Shown in pieces: positions 36,901 to 50,300 of a stretch of 64,000 nt of DNA (positions within the stretch are counted from its first letter, which is position 1; each line of letters opens with the position of its first letter). Source of the DNA: Hymenolepis diminuta (lineage: Eukaryota > Platyhelminthes > Cestoda > Cyclophyllidea > Hymenolepididae); assembly GCA_900708905.1 (NCBI GenBank), contig CAADRB010000036.1, positions 310,001-374,000 on the forward strand. Direction: 5' to 3'. A model generated the notes under the pieces. It made no database searches, was not told the origin of the DNA, and saw only the letters and a program-made list of their open reading frames with translations. A program made the translations under genes and the position numbers.

Positions 36901-39900
36901 GAATAACTGGAATGAAGCAAAGTAGAACGATAAACGAGACAATCAATTCGTTAATAAACGATTATTTCATTTCATTTTTTTTGCTTTCATGGCAACATAG
37001 CAATTTTTAATAAAGGATCAATAAACACAAAAATTTTAATATTTTGGAGACGATAAATTTGACGTAACAACATTAAATACAAACCTAATAATCCTTCAAT
37101 AAAGTTGAGTCTGACCGATTAACTATCAAACTAACAATGTGCTGTATATGTTGTAAGTGCATATTAACGATTAATAAAGCTTTATCTCTAGGTCTTTAGC
37201 AGCGACAGATCATTCAAATAACTGTTACATTAGACTTTAGACTGATTCTTTATGAGTTTTAACTTGTCTAATAATACCAGTTTATCAAGAATGACAGACA
37301 TATTTTCACTATTCATTCCAGAGAAAAAAACTTCCCACTTCTCTTCAGGTAAACAACTGCAGTGACTCCCTTGAATTTTCCCTGATAATATATTTTTATT
37401 TTGGTATAATAAATTCTTCGGGATAGCAACGAACGCTCCCACGCCTAAATTATAGCTGTCAATCGATCTAGATGGATATTGGATATCCCTGTAGCCACCT
37501 CGGCTCAAACCACATGCCGATCAATGTAAGTCGACTTTCACATAGAGCGTTATTGAATATCGCTGTCGCCAAACTCGACTTAACTTGCTTGTCCATCGAT
37601 CAAGATTGACTCGCCCACAGGGCGATGCTGAATACCACTGTTCCCGGAGTATCAACCCATATAAGCAACTCTGCGCATACATACACGTTCAGCCGCCGCA
37701 CATCTTCACAAACAAAAGTCTTCTCCGCCATCTGAGCACTTCCTTTGTAATCAATAAAGCCCTCTAACCAACGCTTTCCTCTTTGTCCTATTGTTGGGTG
37801 ATGAGAATTGAAAGAAATTAGAAGCTCAGAAGTCCCTAAAGTACGAAGCGATCACTTATCTATCCCTTCTATATATTAACAAAATTTGACCTAGGTAGAG
37901 AGGGGATATTTTGGAGCCACTCTTTCAAGAAACTCACATTATACCATTTCGCTATTTGACCAGAATTAACCAGAGTGGCTGATCACCCAATCAGATAAGC
38001 CACTTAACTAAGAACTAGCTGAAATAATCTCGCTCAAATTTGTTAGCGAAAACCATAAAGAACGGGATAACCGAATGAGTGTAGTAGTGGAAAGTCGAAA
38101 TAGAGTAAAGGTGTTCATCACGATAAGGAAAGGAACTTAACTGGACACTCTGGAAAGTTCGTTAACGAGGTCTTCAGAAGTACAGTAAAATATACGCATT
38201 ATAATGACGAAAATAATTAGATATGTAATGACCTTCTCAAGTATAATAAATAAATTCAAACTTGTGCTACGTAAGTCCTCTGAAAAGAGGAGTGGTCTTA
38301 AATTATTGTCTGTTAGTCCGCAATTCTACCATTTTTGTGAGAATCAATATTAAGTTAATTAGTCAATCCCATGAATGTATGTGGACTAACGACTTTCAAA
38401 GCCAATTCATTTTCAGAATGGTTCGGAAATCCATTACTAGAAGAGTCTAATTGACTCGTAAAATGATATTCATTTAATTAACTAAAACGAATAGGGACTA
38501 TCCAATAAACGTAGAAATAATGTCGTGCACGTGAAAATAGAAGATTGTTTCCGAATGCCTTAACTTCCATTACACCAAATACGAGAGGAATACTTGGATC
38601 TTATGAGGAGCCTAACTCAACTAAACAAGCTTAGGAGTCCACATAACAAAGATCTAACTGAACCAATGATACCCTAAAGAATTAGAGTCGTCTAGATCTA
38701 GCGACTAAGAATACTATTAGAGAAAATAAAAAAATAACATAATGTTCTTCTGGAATAAATAAATAAATCCAAGTTTATCTTTTTCACTACTGTCCTACTA
38801 CTTCATAATTTATTCGGATGTCAGTAGTAAGAGAAATAAATACTTCCGTGGACAGATGAGCACAAATAGGTTACAAACTCGTTATTTTTTAAGGAAATAA
38901 TCACATACTTGAATATCTAGTGAAGAGATCATACTTTTCGATGACTCTCCAAGCTCCGATCGGTAATTGAGAGCCGTCTAAAAGGGATAATAAAACCGAT
39001 GTCAGTAAAAGAGCTCACAAGGTCAAGCCATATTTACAGAATATGCGAATTACCTGGACAATACTGCTGAGCATGTGTTCGAGAATTTGAACGAAGAGGT
39101 AGGCAGTACTGTTGTCCACGCGACCGTCAACCACCCTCAAATTATGCATTATTTTCTCAGCCATTGGCAAGACAGATTGCTTTTTGCCTCGCTTCTCGGC
39201 GTGAACACGATATTCATCCAACTGTTTGTCATCTGTAGGATAAAAAAAATAAAATACGGTTTTTGTTTCTTGCATTAATTATTAACGATTTATAATCAGG
39301 CGTAAAAATCAACTGAATTGAAAAACAGGAACAGGCAGAGTAAATAGTAATAATGGGTAGCTTAAATGTTAAAAAGGGATTACAAAAAACGTCTTATCAT
39401 GACTGCACGAGTCAAACAAAAACTTAATCCAGCATAAGTGATAGCCAAAACAACACGTTTAAAACCGTCATCTATTTTGCAGCAAGAGGAGCAGAATTTG
39501 TACAAAAAATACTGATAAAAATAATTTAAGCAAAAGTAGGTTTCAGCCTCAGATCAACATACTGCTTATCATTTACAAATCAAGTAGAATAATTTTCCAA
39601 TAAATTTGCAGAATTACCTTTGTTTGAACCGAATATAAATGTTTCTTCCAATAACGATCAAGACCAAATCCACAAATCAAATACTGTGCTTTCTGAACGT
39701 GTAAACGAGAACCATAAATTAAATAATATGCCGAAATTTTAATTTAACGATAATTCATCAAAGCAATGCAAAAAATAGTATTACGAATCATGTTAGCTCA
39801 CATCATCTGCTAACATCTTGGATACTAGAAGAAAAGTAATATCCGAATTGGCTGACCAACCATCTACATTAACCGCATGGTCAATAAGAACTTGACTACG

Positions 39901-41117
39901 TAGACATAACTTCAGGAAAATTGAAATTCGAACATTGGAACATAAAGCTGTGGATTATACCAGAAGAACTGATGAGCATACAACTTGAATCCAACTAACG
40001 AATTTTGTACGAATATTTTGATATCCCGTCTTTGATCTCTATCTCTACTTTATCCCCTATTCTTGACTCATAATGGACTGCTTTACAGTTGCTTGTGTTC
40101 AGAAGATTTCCTATGACGAAAAGTTGCAATTGTATGCATTTACCGTGAACATTAACAATAAATTAATGGTTACAGCCTTTCCAGCAGAATAATAAGACTA
40201 TGAAAAATAAGATGCTAGGCAAATTGAACACAAACAGTTAATTGTGGCAAATGTACCGGGAATTAAATTTTAGGTGTCCCTAATAACAACTGGTCATATT
40301 TAAAAAAGAACGCGTCCTGAAAGGAAATTCAATGCACCAACATTAACATACATTTGTTCGACTTTCTAAGATAAAATGGTGATGTCTAACGGACGGCAAA
40401 TATCTCTTTAAGATACCATTATCAAGATAATTAAAATTCTCAAATTATATCAAGTATAAATTCGCTTTAAGTAAAAGCTTCTCAATCCCATTATAGAAAG
40501 CCTGAACAAATTACGATTTTGAGAATAAATACCGCTTAAATCTGAAGATAATCATGAAAGCTATTCCTAGACATTCTAATAAAAAGTTTCTCAGTTTTAT
40601 TAACAGATAAACTCAAAATAACTATCTTTCACTAATAAGTAAATCGCCAGATAAGGTAATTACCGAACCATTAAAATACACACAAGTTGACAGTGGTTCT
40701 AATAATAGTTACACAAATTAGAATATCCAACCAAAAATCCGACTAATCAAAAAATCAAATAAAGGACGTATGACTGTCTAAACATTTCACATAAGATTAA
40801 TTTAATAATACTTGGAACTTACCTGGTCTGATTTTTAAAGGTAGTCCAGTGACAACACGAGTACACAACTCTGTTACAGTTAGAGGAATTGAAGGTGTAC
40901 ACAGATAACGAATGTAATCGAAAACATTCCCAACAATGCATGCTTTGGCAATAGGCTCAAAGCGAACCGATTGAGGAGTAGCTAATAATCCAACAACAGA
41001 GTCACATGCGGATTCAAGAAGATTTGGATAGAAAATCCGACTGACTATAGACGCTGGTTGAAGGGTGGTGGAAATGTTGGGGCTAACAGATGTGTATTGG
41101 TACGATAATTTGGACAT
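15952..41117 (-). CDS. SOS: Son of sevenless (SOS), Ras guanine-nucleotide exchange factor
   Basis: Exons (high-low): 41130-40823 (ATG 41117), 39232-39054, 38977-38909, 36678-36322, 33730-33311, 32222-31898, 29719-29047, 27934-27860, 27791-27414, 25398-25137, 25059-24922, 23031-22849, 19613-19119, about 18924-18835, 18259-17990, 17270-17079, 16070-15952. About 1500 residues; human SOS1 has about 1330. SOS is recruited by Grb2 and loads Ras with GTP at the plasma membrane. Domains in order: histone fold (AEKRGKK, MAEKIMHNL), DH (FLPRLLLMPVYQI), PH (VVYLFTDCLLLLK ... TAEEKADWMATL), REM (INKLIERVTSHT, TIRTFFQTYRRYL), CDC25 (VHPLELARQVTLYEWDLYS; LQTSPVHRLSETF; INPP-like RIDPPAVPFIAV; PLINFSKCHQIADL). 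The proline-rich tail carries PPPLPPKPT, PPLPPRAS, ELPPRTS and PPLPPKKHP. Uncertain points: about 20 residues missing between 38909 and 36678, and the acceptor near 18924. DH and PH contain long low-complexity insertions. Confidence 0.93.
16140..16275 (+). repeat. tRNA-like SINE copy, subfamily A
   Basis: Contains GGGGCTAACCGCACTGGTT, then a GGCAGGATTCGAGCTTCTC module. This is the same order as the copies near 24.5 and 33.1 kb and the reverse of those near 4.5, 21.1 and 22.4 kb. It lies in the last SOS intron, close to the terminal exon. Confidence 0.55.
17590..17715 (-). repeat. tRNA-like SINE copy, subfamily B, with tRNA-like head
   Basis: On the - strand it begins GTGGTGCAGTGGTCAACGTG, resembling a tRNA A-box. 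About 30 bases later comes GATCGATGTTC, a weak B-box, then the shared GGTGGTAGAATGTGAG module and TTCTCG. This is the clearest case that the family is tRNA-derived with an RNA polymerase III promoter. It sits in the SOS intron between 17270 and 17990. Confidence 0.6.
21050..21170 (-). repeat. tRNA-like SINE copy, subfamily A
   Basis: Contains GAGCCGTCCCGGTGATAAAG, then TTAACCAGTGCAGTTGGCC and ATTCCACTCATTGGACGCAC. It is collinear with the 4.5- and 22.4-kb copies. Confidence 0.6.
22319..22440 (-). repeat. tRNA-like SINE copy, subfamily A
   Basis: Contains GGAGCCATCCCTGTGAGAAA, CGAATTCTGCCA and GCCACTCCGCTCACT, collinear with the 4.5- and 21.1-kb copies. Confidence 0.6.
24398..24545 (+). repeat. 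tRNA-like SINE copy, subfamily A
   Basis: Opposite orientation to the 22.4-kb copy. It contains CACGAGTTCAATGTC (B-box-like), CCCAGTGAGCGGAATG and GAAAAACCGAATTCTCC. It lies in the SOS intron between exons 25059-24922 and 23031-22849. Confidence 0.55.
26820..27080. other. GC-rich block in an SOS intron, possible short mobile element
   Basis: About 200 bases are clearly more GC-rich than their surroundings. The block runs from GGGTGGCGGTGACAATTAG, through CCCCTTCGGGCAATCCCGC, to a palindrome-rich part near GATCCGGAGGCC. An 82-codon + strand frame spans it but shows no recognisable motif. The sharp composition change in an otherwise AT-rich intron suggests an inserted element, perhaps a solo LTR or SINE. 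I could not identify terminal repeats or a target duplication. Confidence 0.35.
31011..31827 (+). mobile_element. Mariner-family transposon with intact inverted repeats and internal deletion
   Basis: The terminal inverted repeats are 30 bases, 31011-31040 and 31798-31827, starting ACACATGGGCTGAAAAGTCC, with one mismatch. The element is flanked by TA at 31009-31010 and 31828-31829, the classic mariner target duplication. At 817 bases it is shorter than the usual 1.3 kb. It lies antisense in an SOS intron, 70 bases downstream of the exon at 31898. Ends this well matched imply a relatively young insertion that could still be mobilised by a transposase supplied in trans. Confidence 0.95.
31188..31763 (+). 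pseudogene. Degenerate mariner transposase gene
   Basis: Starts MDQKRFRVLILQCFL and continues through a helix-turn-helix region (SAPSETTIKR) to an in-frame TGA. A one-base frameshift follows near 31412. The frame then jumps from the linker (VLNDRKV) directly to LFHQDNAP near the second catalytic Asp. Most of the first half of the catalytic domain is therefore missing, including the first catalytic Asp. The 3' part keeps HPPYSPDLAPSDYW with the third catalytic Asp and ends VALDGDYVDE. A further stop lies after NAPCDK. TGATCGAAAA is present twice (31431-31440, 31442-31451) at the apparent deletion junction. Confidence 0.9.
33050..33200 (+). repeat. tRNA-like SINE copy, subfamily A
   Basis: Begins GTCGATGGCGAGATAGTTAA (A-box-like), followed by CACGGGTTCGATGTAC, a good match to the tRNA B-box GGTTCGA. 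The family tail GGAATGGCCAATCGCATTGG and CCCGAATTTCTCACCAGAG follows. It lies in the SOS intron just downstream of the DH exon at 33311. Confidence 0.65.
33731..36321. other. SOS intron inside the DH domain
   Basis: No recognisable feature. An 88-codon + strand frame (34681-34947) has no family motif and no flanking gene structure. Confidence 0.5.
37440..37800 (+). repeat. LTR-like block with three degenerate ~75-base repeats, TATA box and poly(A) signal
   Basis: Three related units start near 37481 (GGATATCCCTGTAGCC), 37555 (GAATATCGCTGTCGCC) and 37630 (GAATACCACTGTTCCC), about 75 bases apart. A TATA-like CCCATATAAGCAACTCTGCG follows near 37658, and AATAAAGCCCTC lies near 37753. Enhancer-like repeats, then a TATA box, then a poly(A) signal about 95 bases later is the order of a retrotransposon LTR. 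No coding retroelement lies beside it, so a solo LTR is the simplest reading. Ends and target duplication were not determined. It lies in the SOS intron between 38909 and 36678. Confidence 0.45.
37905..38030 (-). repeat. tRNA-like SINE copy, subfamily B
   Basis: The reverse complement reads GTTAATTCTGGTCAAATAGC, then TGGTATAATGTGAGTTTCTT and GAGTGGCTCC. It is collinear with copies at 15.5 and 17.6 kb. Confidence 0.6.
39233..40822. other. SOS intron within the histone-fold region
   Basis: AT-rich, with no recognised gene or repeat. It is bordered by exons that join in phase 1 (Pro-Asp junction). Confidence 0.6.
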
Positions 41118-41130
41118 TATTTGTAGAAAT

Positions 41131-42477
41131 CTGGAATAAATAAAATAAACATTAGAATAAACAAAAACGAAGAGAACATGTACACTTGACAAATAACAGT
41201 GTAAATTGAATATGACAGGGACAAAGATTTGCAAACTAAAATATTAAAACCTTAAATAAGTTAATAGTTGAACATTAGACTAAATAATTAGTAACCTTTT
41301 ATTCACAATTGCCTAAAATGCCGAGAATCCTCATATTGGAATTTTAGTAAAATATCATACACTATTTCAAGGTCGACCATTATCAGCATTAAAATAACAT
41401 AATTGTGAATTTAGCAAAGATTTGTCGAAATTTACTTACTTTCAGATTCATGGAGGCTACTTAGTTTTTGTCATATTTAATCTTTCATTGTGGGGAAATT
41501 AATTTACGTTATTTGTTATTTAATAAATTACTAAAAGTTACACTCTCCTGACTAGTACAGGTAAATGGTGCACCTCGCTTAACGTGTCTTAAATTAATTA
41601 CAAGATATATACATTCTTAAAATGCTTTAAAATATTAAACTTAAATAATGTCTGGCAAGCAGCCGTTCAGCTTTAGTTGATTCTATTTTCAATGTGCCCA
41701 GAGTAAATTTTATGAGATTTTATTTCAATTAACTTTTACCAAATGACTAACAAACTTAGTTATATGCATTTATTTTACGTAACATATATCTAAACGAAAT
41801 TTATTTAGAATTCATAGTCTTTCGAAATTCATTATACCTATAATAGTGAATATTGCAATGAAACACTTGTGATATTCCAATCAGTGGTCCGGTCTACATG
41901 AGATAAATACAAAAACAACTTTCTGTTGCTAGTGCTTAAATCAGTAAGTCAGGCGCACACTAATAATTGACATTCTTCAAAATAGTATATTTTTCAGACT
42001 TAAATTATCTGATTCAATTATAAATACATCCCAGGGATTTGCAAAATAATAAGCAAATTATTTACTTTTCGTTCTCTAGAGCGCAATTTTCAATCACTGC
42101 TGGATTGGAAATAAATCAGTCTAAATTAGATCTACAAGCGAAATCATGATTGGTCATATATTTCGTCACTCCCCCACACCGGTTTATATATTGGAAAAAT
42201 AAATACTTGAGATACACTTATTTGGCAGCTGCAAAATGCCCTGAATTTAAGCATCGATTATTGATTCTCAATTTACAAAATAGATATTTTTGATCTTCTT
42301 TGTGGTTTGTAAACACAAAATAAATATTTTTTTTCAGTTAGTCACACATTTCCTATTCACATTTAACAAACTAGATAGGTAGGCGATAGTCAGATATAAT
42401 TTACAGTTGTCAAATGTACATTAAGAGAAATATTTTTTAGTAAGTGGAATGAATTCGTAGTCAATGTGTAATATTGA
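41131..42477. other. Intergenic region between the PKN-type kinase and SOS (both - strand)
   Basis: No coding exon was recognised. It should contain the kinase 3' UTR and the SOS promoter. The first visible SOS exon begins with an acceptor-like TTTATTCCAG at 41131 just 13 bases before the ATG. That acceptor fits either a 5' UTR intron or a spliced-leader trans-splice site, both known in flatworms. Confidence 0.5.
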
Positions 42478-45845
<3,368 letters not shown>

Positions 45846-47124
45846 TACTGTTCAGAACTTGTCAACTTGGAACTCTGAATTGTATCGTCCAGCAAGAGAA
45901 GTTTAGTTTCAACGAGCCGATTTTTCACAGTAATCAAATATTTGGAGTTAATAGCAAATGATTTGGCAATCATTCATTGGCTTTATCCTTGTCCCTTTTT
46001 CCTTGTCTTCCTTTATGTAGGTGGACTGCAAGTTTTCGTGCTTCCCCAAAGATGTTTATCTGGCTCTAAACCAGTTTCAACTAAGGAGTTATGATCAAAA
46101 TTTTCTGACCCTCTCTCTGATGAGAGTTGACTATGTTAAATCTCTCAGAAGTTTTATGGGGCGTACATGTAGGCTCTGTCCAAACTGTCAGATTTTAAAT
46201 CGATTACTTATCAGGTTTAAAAAAGCGCACAAAACAGTTTATTCAACTCAACTTATTGTAAATCGTCCAGTATATCACGATGCGGTTTTCAATACTCAGT
46301 GCTGATGCTTATTCCATTTTTTATCTAATTTCTTGTCAGTATCCAAAATACCTGTGGTTTCACAATTCTTGGTCTTTTGATTTGGGGAAGACCCTTGTTT
46401 CATTATGACGGTTATTATTTTTCGTGGGGAGATACTCCTATGTCTAATCTGGTCACGCTTCTAAAGGAAGTTCTACTGAGTAGATATTATGGTACTTAGC
46501 GTTCACAAACTTGACTTAAGCGCAAATGATTTAGAAAGTTGATTAAATCAAGGCACAGTAATAAAACTCTGACTATTAAAAACAAAATTTCTGATTTTCA
46601 TTTTGATAGATAACGCCACAGCACAACTAAGCTAATTTAAGTGCCTACGTTATTTCGCTGATTCATTGGTATGTGGAAATAGTTTCAATGTCAGTCAACG
46701 TCAATTAGATTGAATATGATCATTAATTCAATTAAAGGGGTAACCGTGGTGATTTATCCGGAGAGGGCGGACTAATAGGCCCGCAACGCTTCCATCATCA
46801 ATCCTCAATCTCATCCTCTTCCATATAACTAGGGGGTTTAATTTATTCTGATCACTTAATTACTCAGCATCAACAACAATTTCTTCAAAAAAGTATTCGA
46901 CTAAATTCTAATCCAATTTAATTATCAGAAGAAAAAAATACAAAACAAATGAAATAAAATACAGCCTGCAGAACTTTAGTATAATATGTAATAATATCAT
47001 CGATGGATCAGTAAAAATTATACAAAATAAAAACTTTTAAGGTTGATTTGATTAAGGGCCCTGGAAATAATTAACATTGTGGAAGACCAAAAAATGTGAC
47101 CACATTTTATTCCTTCATGAAAGA
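45846..47124. other. Gap between the PKN-type kinase and the modular gene
   Basis: No HR1 or C2 exon of a conventional PKN was recognised. A 94-codon + strand frame (46021-46305) with two CxxC-like cysteine pairs shows no family similarity I can name. If the kinase is an independent gene, its promoter lies here. Confidence 0.45.
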
Positions 47125-47360
47125 TTAGATAAAAGGGCAGGCTTCAGTATTCCCTAAGGTTGACAATATTATTTTCAAACATAAAACGACCATTAAAATG
47201 AATGCCATACCACTGAGTGGGGTCTTTGTGTCCTTCTTGGCAGGTTGCTGAGAAGCACCCTTGACTCCATTTTGTTTAACCTGCTTGTTTATTAGGTTAC
47301 CATTTTTCAAGTTTCGCGAAATATTTTCATAAGTTGGATTGGTTGAATCTTTCTGAGTTA
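47125..47360 (-). CDS. Terminal exon of the modular gene with C-terminal hydrophobic segment
   Basis: The acceptor CCCATTTTAG precedes 47360. The exon enters in phase 1 and runs 77 residues to TAA. It is Asn/Lys-rich at first (NLKNGNLINKQVKQNG), then has PAKKDTKTPLSG, about 19 hydrophobic residues and the short tail TLGNTEACPFI. A single hydrophobic segment this close to the C-terminus fits either a tail-anchored or type I membrane topology, or a GPI-attachment signal. The first is more likely because a polar tail follows the segment. Confidence 0.75.
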
Positions 47361-50300
47361 CTAAAATGGGAAATAGCAAACAAACATAATTCTGCAATAC
47401 TCTCATATCATTTTCTCCTAAATTGTTCGGTTGAAATGTATAACTTTTTCGATGATTCAAGAACACTAGTCATTGAGAAATTCAATACTCTGACTGAAAA
47501 CTCTAACTGTGAATCTGGAGATGAGGAACAATTTCTGCACTACGAATGTCGACAGTGGCTGTTTTATTAAAAGTGTTCAAAGTGACTTTAATATACGATT
47601 AACCTCAAGTTCTCTGTATATCAATTTAAATTTCTGAAATCTACCACCTAAATGAAATTCATCAGTGTGACAATCAAGTCTCCTTTGAAAATGATTGATT
47701 TCCCTTCGTTGTCAAGTGCATTTTGTTTGTTCACCCAAACAATTGTAAATCACACAAGGCAGTAAGATATGATCCAGTCAAGGCATATTCCCTATGGATC
47801 ATCTGAGTCTGTGAGCTGTTCCAAAATTTTACAAACCTGGTTTATATGTCTACACTGAGATGACTTTTACATTTGAGTGAAAATTTTTTTATTCGTTAAC
47901 TCATACATCATAAATAAATTATATTGGCGATCTTAAATTGACCCTTACGCTGAGAACTTTTCCTCTCCTCGTCTGTTTTGGATCCTAATCCAGGGTAAAA
48001 ATATCCGCAGAAATACTCTCCAACTTCTCCATTCTCTATTTATTACAGCTCATTGCTATTTAGTAGACCTTTTATTCTCATTATCCTCAAAAAGAAACGG
48101 TTTTCCCATGTTTACCTGAATGATTTGAAACTTCTCATTTCGCTAATGATGTTATTTACCATTAAGAACCAATAAAAACGTTAAAACTCAATGATAAAAT
48201 CACCAACGGAATTCTGTTTCAATTTTTTCAGTTTATCCCCTTTCCGATAGAAGATGATGATTACATTTAATCCATAAATGTGCCATTCTAAGTTCCCTTT
48301 TCGTTTCCTTTAATAAAATGCTTTATTAACTAGTTAGGTAATTTTGAGTACGTGTCAAGTCTTTTAATAACAAAGTTAATGTAAATTCTTTCAAAATTAA
48401 CACCTGAAGGAAGTTCGATATTAGTATGAATAGCTTTGGTCTTGGGTTGTTCAGGAGACTTTTTATCCACTCCACGGAATTGTCGATCGATAAAGGTGTC
48501 CACATATTCAAATTGCTTGTTTGTTACTTGAGTAAGCCGTGCTGAATAAAAAATAAATATCGATTAGGTGTTATGCAGTTCATCACAAGAAATCACTCTT
48601 TTATCCTTCTGAAATAAATTTTGACCTAGCCGGTGCTACATGAACTTTTCGATTTTCTAATCTGATAAAATAAATCACGGCACCATATGGCTTATCCTTA
48701 GTTAAAAATAAAATAGGAATATGATGAGAGGCTAATAAAAGAAATTGGAGCTTGAAAGAACAAGATGATAACGAAAAGGATGGAATCGAATACATGATGC
48801 TAATTCATCATGGGAGGAGAAATAAACACACTTGGGGATTGAAGTGAAGGTGCCTTCGTAACTCTCGCTGTAGGATTCCCTTGTTGTAATTTTGCTGGAA
48901 TGGTTTCCTTTTGCTGTGGTCTGTTGGCGGTGGATAATTTACTTGTTCCTAAAAAACTGAATAAAACAATCATTATTTTAATTTACCAGGATTTGCTGAT
49001 AGTTTCTTAGGAATAGGGGGTTGCTCATTCAGTCTCAGTTGCGCAGAAAGTTCCCGAAGCCTTTGCTGAATCAGACTTCCTACTTGAATACTGACCATAT
49101 TCATGAGATCGAAACTGTTTCCTCTGTTCGCTGCAAATTGAAATAGAGAAATCGTCAATATTTTCAAATGCCAAAATGGTGGATAGTGGGAGAGGGTCAA
49201 GAGTGAATTCAGACATCAGTCCTTCTCATAACAGCTTTTATCTACCTGAGCATAGCACTACGATAAGCCTTGTCATTCAACGAGCAGAGAAATTTGGAGA
49301 GAAAACAGAAGGATTTAATCGGTTTAAGGTGATCAGGTGACCAATTAGAATTATTAAGAAAACAGGTGTAATATTTTATTGAATGCATAAATTGATCCTA
49401 CCTCTATTATTTTCTGACTGTATGATAATTTTTAGCAACTTATCAGACGAACAGTGAACGCCACATATAACACTCTAGGTCCCAAGCAGGGTAAAAGTTG
49501 ACTCAGAATCTTGCTGGACCATGGTGAAGTACACATCTGAACGCAGAATGGAACAATCCAGAAGCCAAGTGTGGCAAGTGGCTAGACCAGATCACACGGT
49601 CATTGGTCTATATTGCCCATGGTGGGGCTAGGCACCATGAGCAAATGGTCGCCTACTCTCACTATTTGTAACCTTTATGCTTGCTGGCCCTATTTACATC
49701 TAACACATCGTATAACTTTATGGCCTTCCTCATTTACATGCTTAATCTCTAATAATGTGCCTTAATAATGAGCTATTTAGAACACCTACCTACACTACCA
49801 TATTTTGACATCTCTCATGACCCTGCTTTCACTGTCTTTAGGCTGACGATTTTGTCCTGCTCCTCCATTTTCCAATTCCTAGCTTATCTCTTGCACATTC
49901 GTTGCTCTAAAATCAACTTTTTGTCTATTGATATTTGTTAGTCTTTAGGAAGATCATTAGTTTTGTAAGGATATCTCTGAGCTTGTTCGTGCATATTTTC
50001 ATTTTTCGATCATAATAGTTTTCCCATCAATTTTGGTAGTTTCCTACCTAACAACCAAGCTGACGCCCTGTTAATCTGTATTAGTTTTCATTTATCCTGG
50101 TTAATTACCTTCGTTATTCGACAGTGGATCTGAGAGTCTTGCTTTGGGCTCCAGTTTGTTAAGAGGTGGTTTTGGAATCACTGGTATTTGATGCGACGGT
50201 GGCGATTCTGATGGGGGGCCTGGGTTTAAGGGTGGCGGTGGCGGATGGGATTTAATTTCTTCTCTGGCTACAGCAGCTGAAGTAGGAACTATATAAACAA

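Noticed and set aside
37060..37140. A - strand segment reading VNRSDSTLLKDY as the missing SOS exon
   Set aside because: It resembles the expected ADKVLMDMF region, but the only GT donor lies after an in-frame stop, and the phases do not fit the neighbouring exons.
37230..37508. A 92-codon - strand frame as an SOS exon
   Set aside because: No similarity to SOS. It overlaps the LTR-like repeat block.
46021..46305. A 94-codon + strand frame with CxxC-like pairs
   Set aside because: No zinc-finger spacing fits and nothing flanks it. Kept only as a remark in the gap entry.
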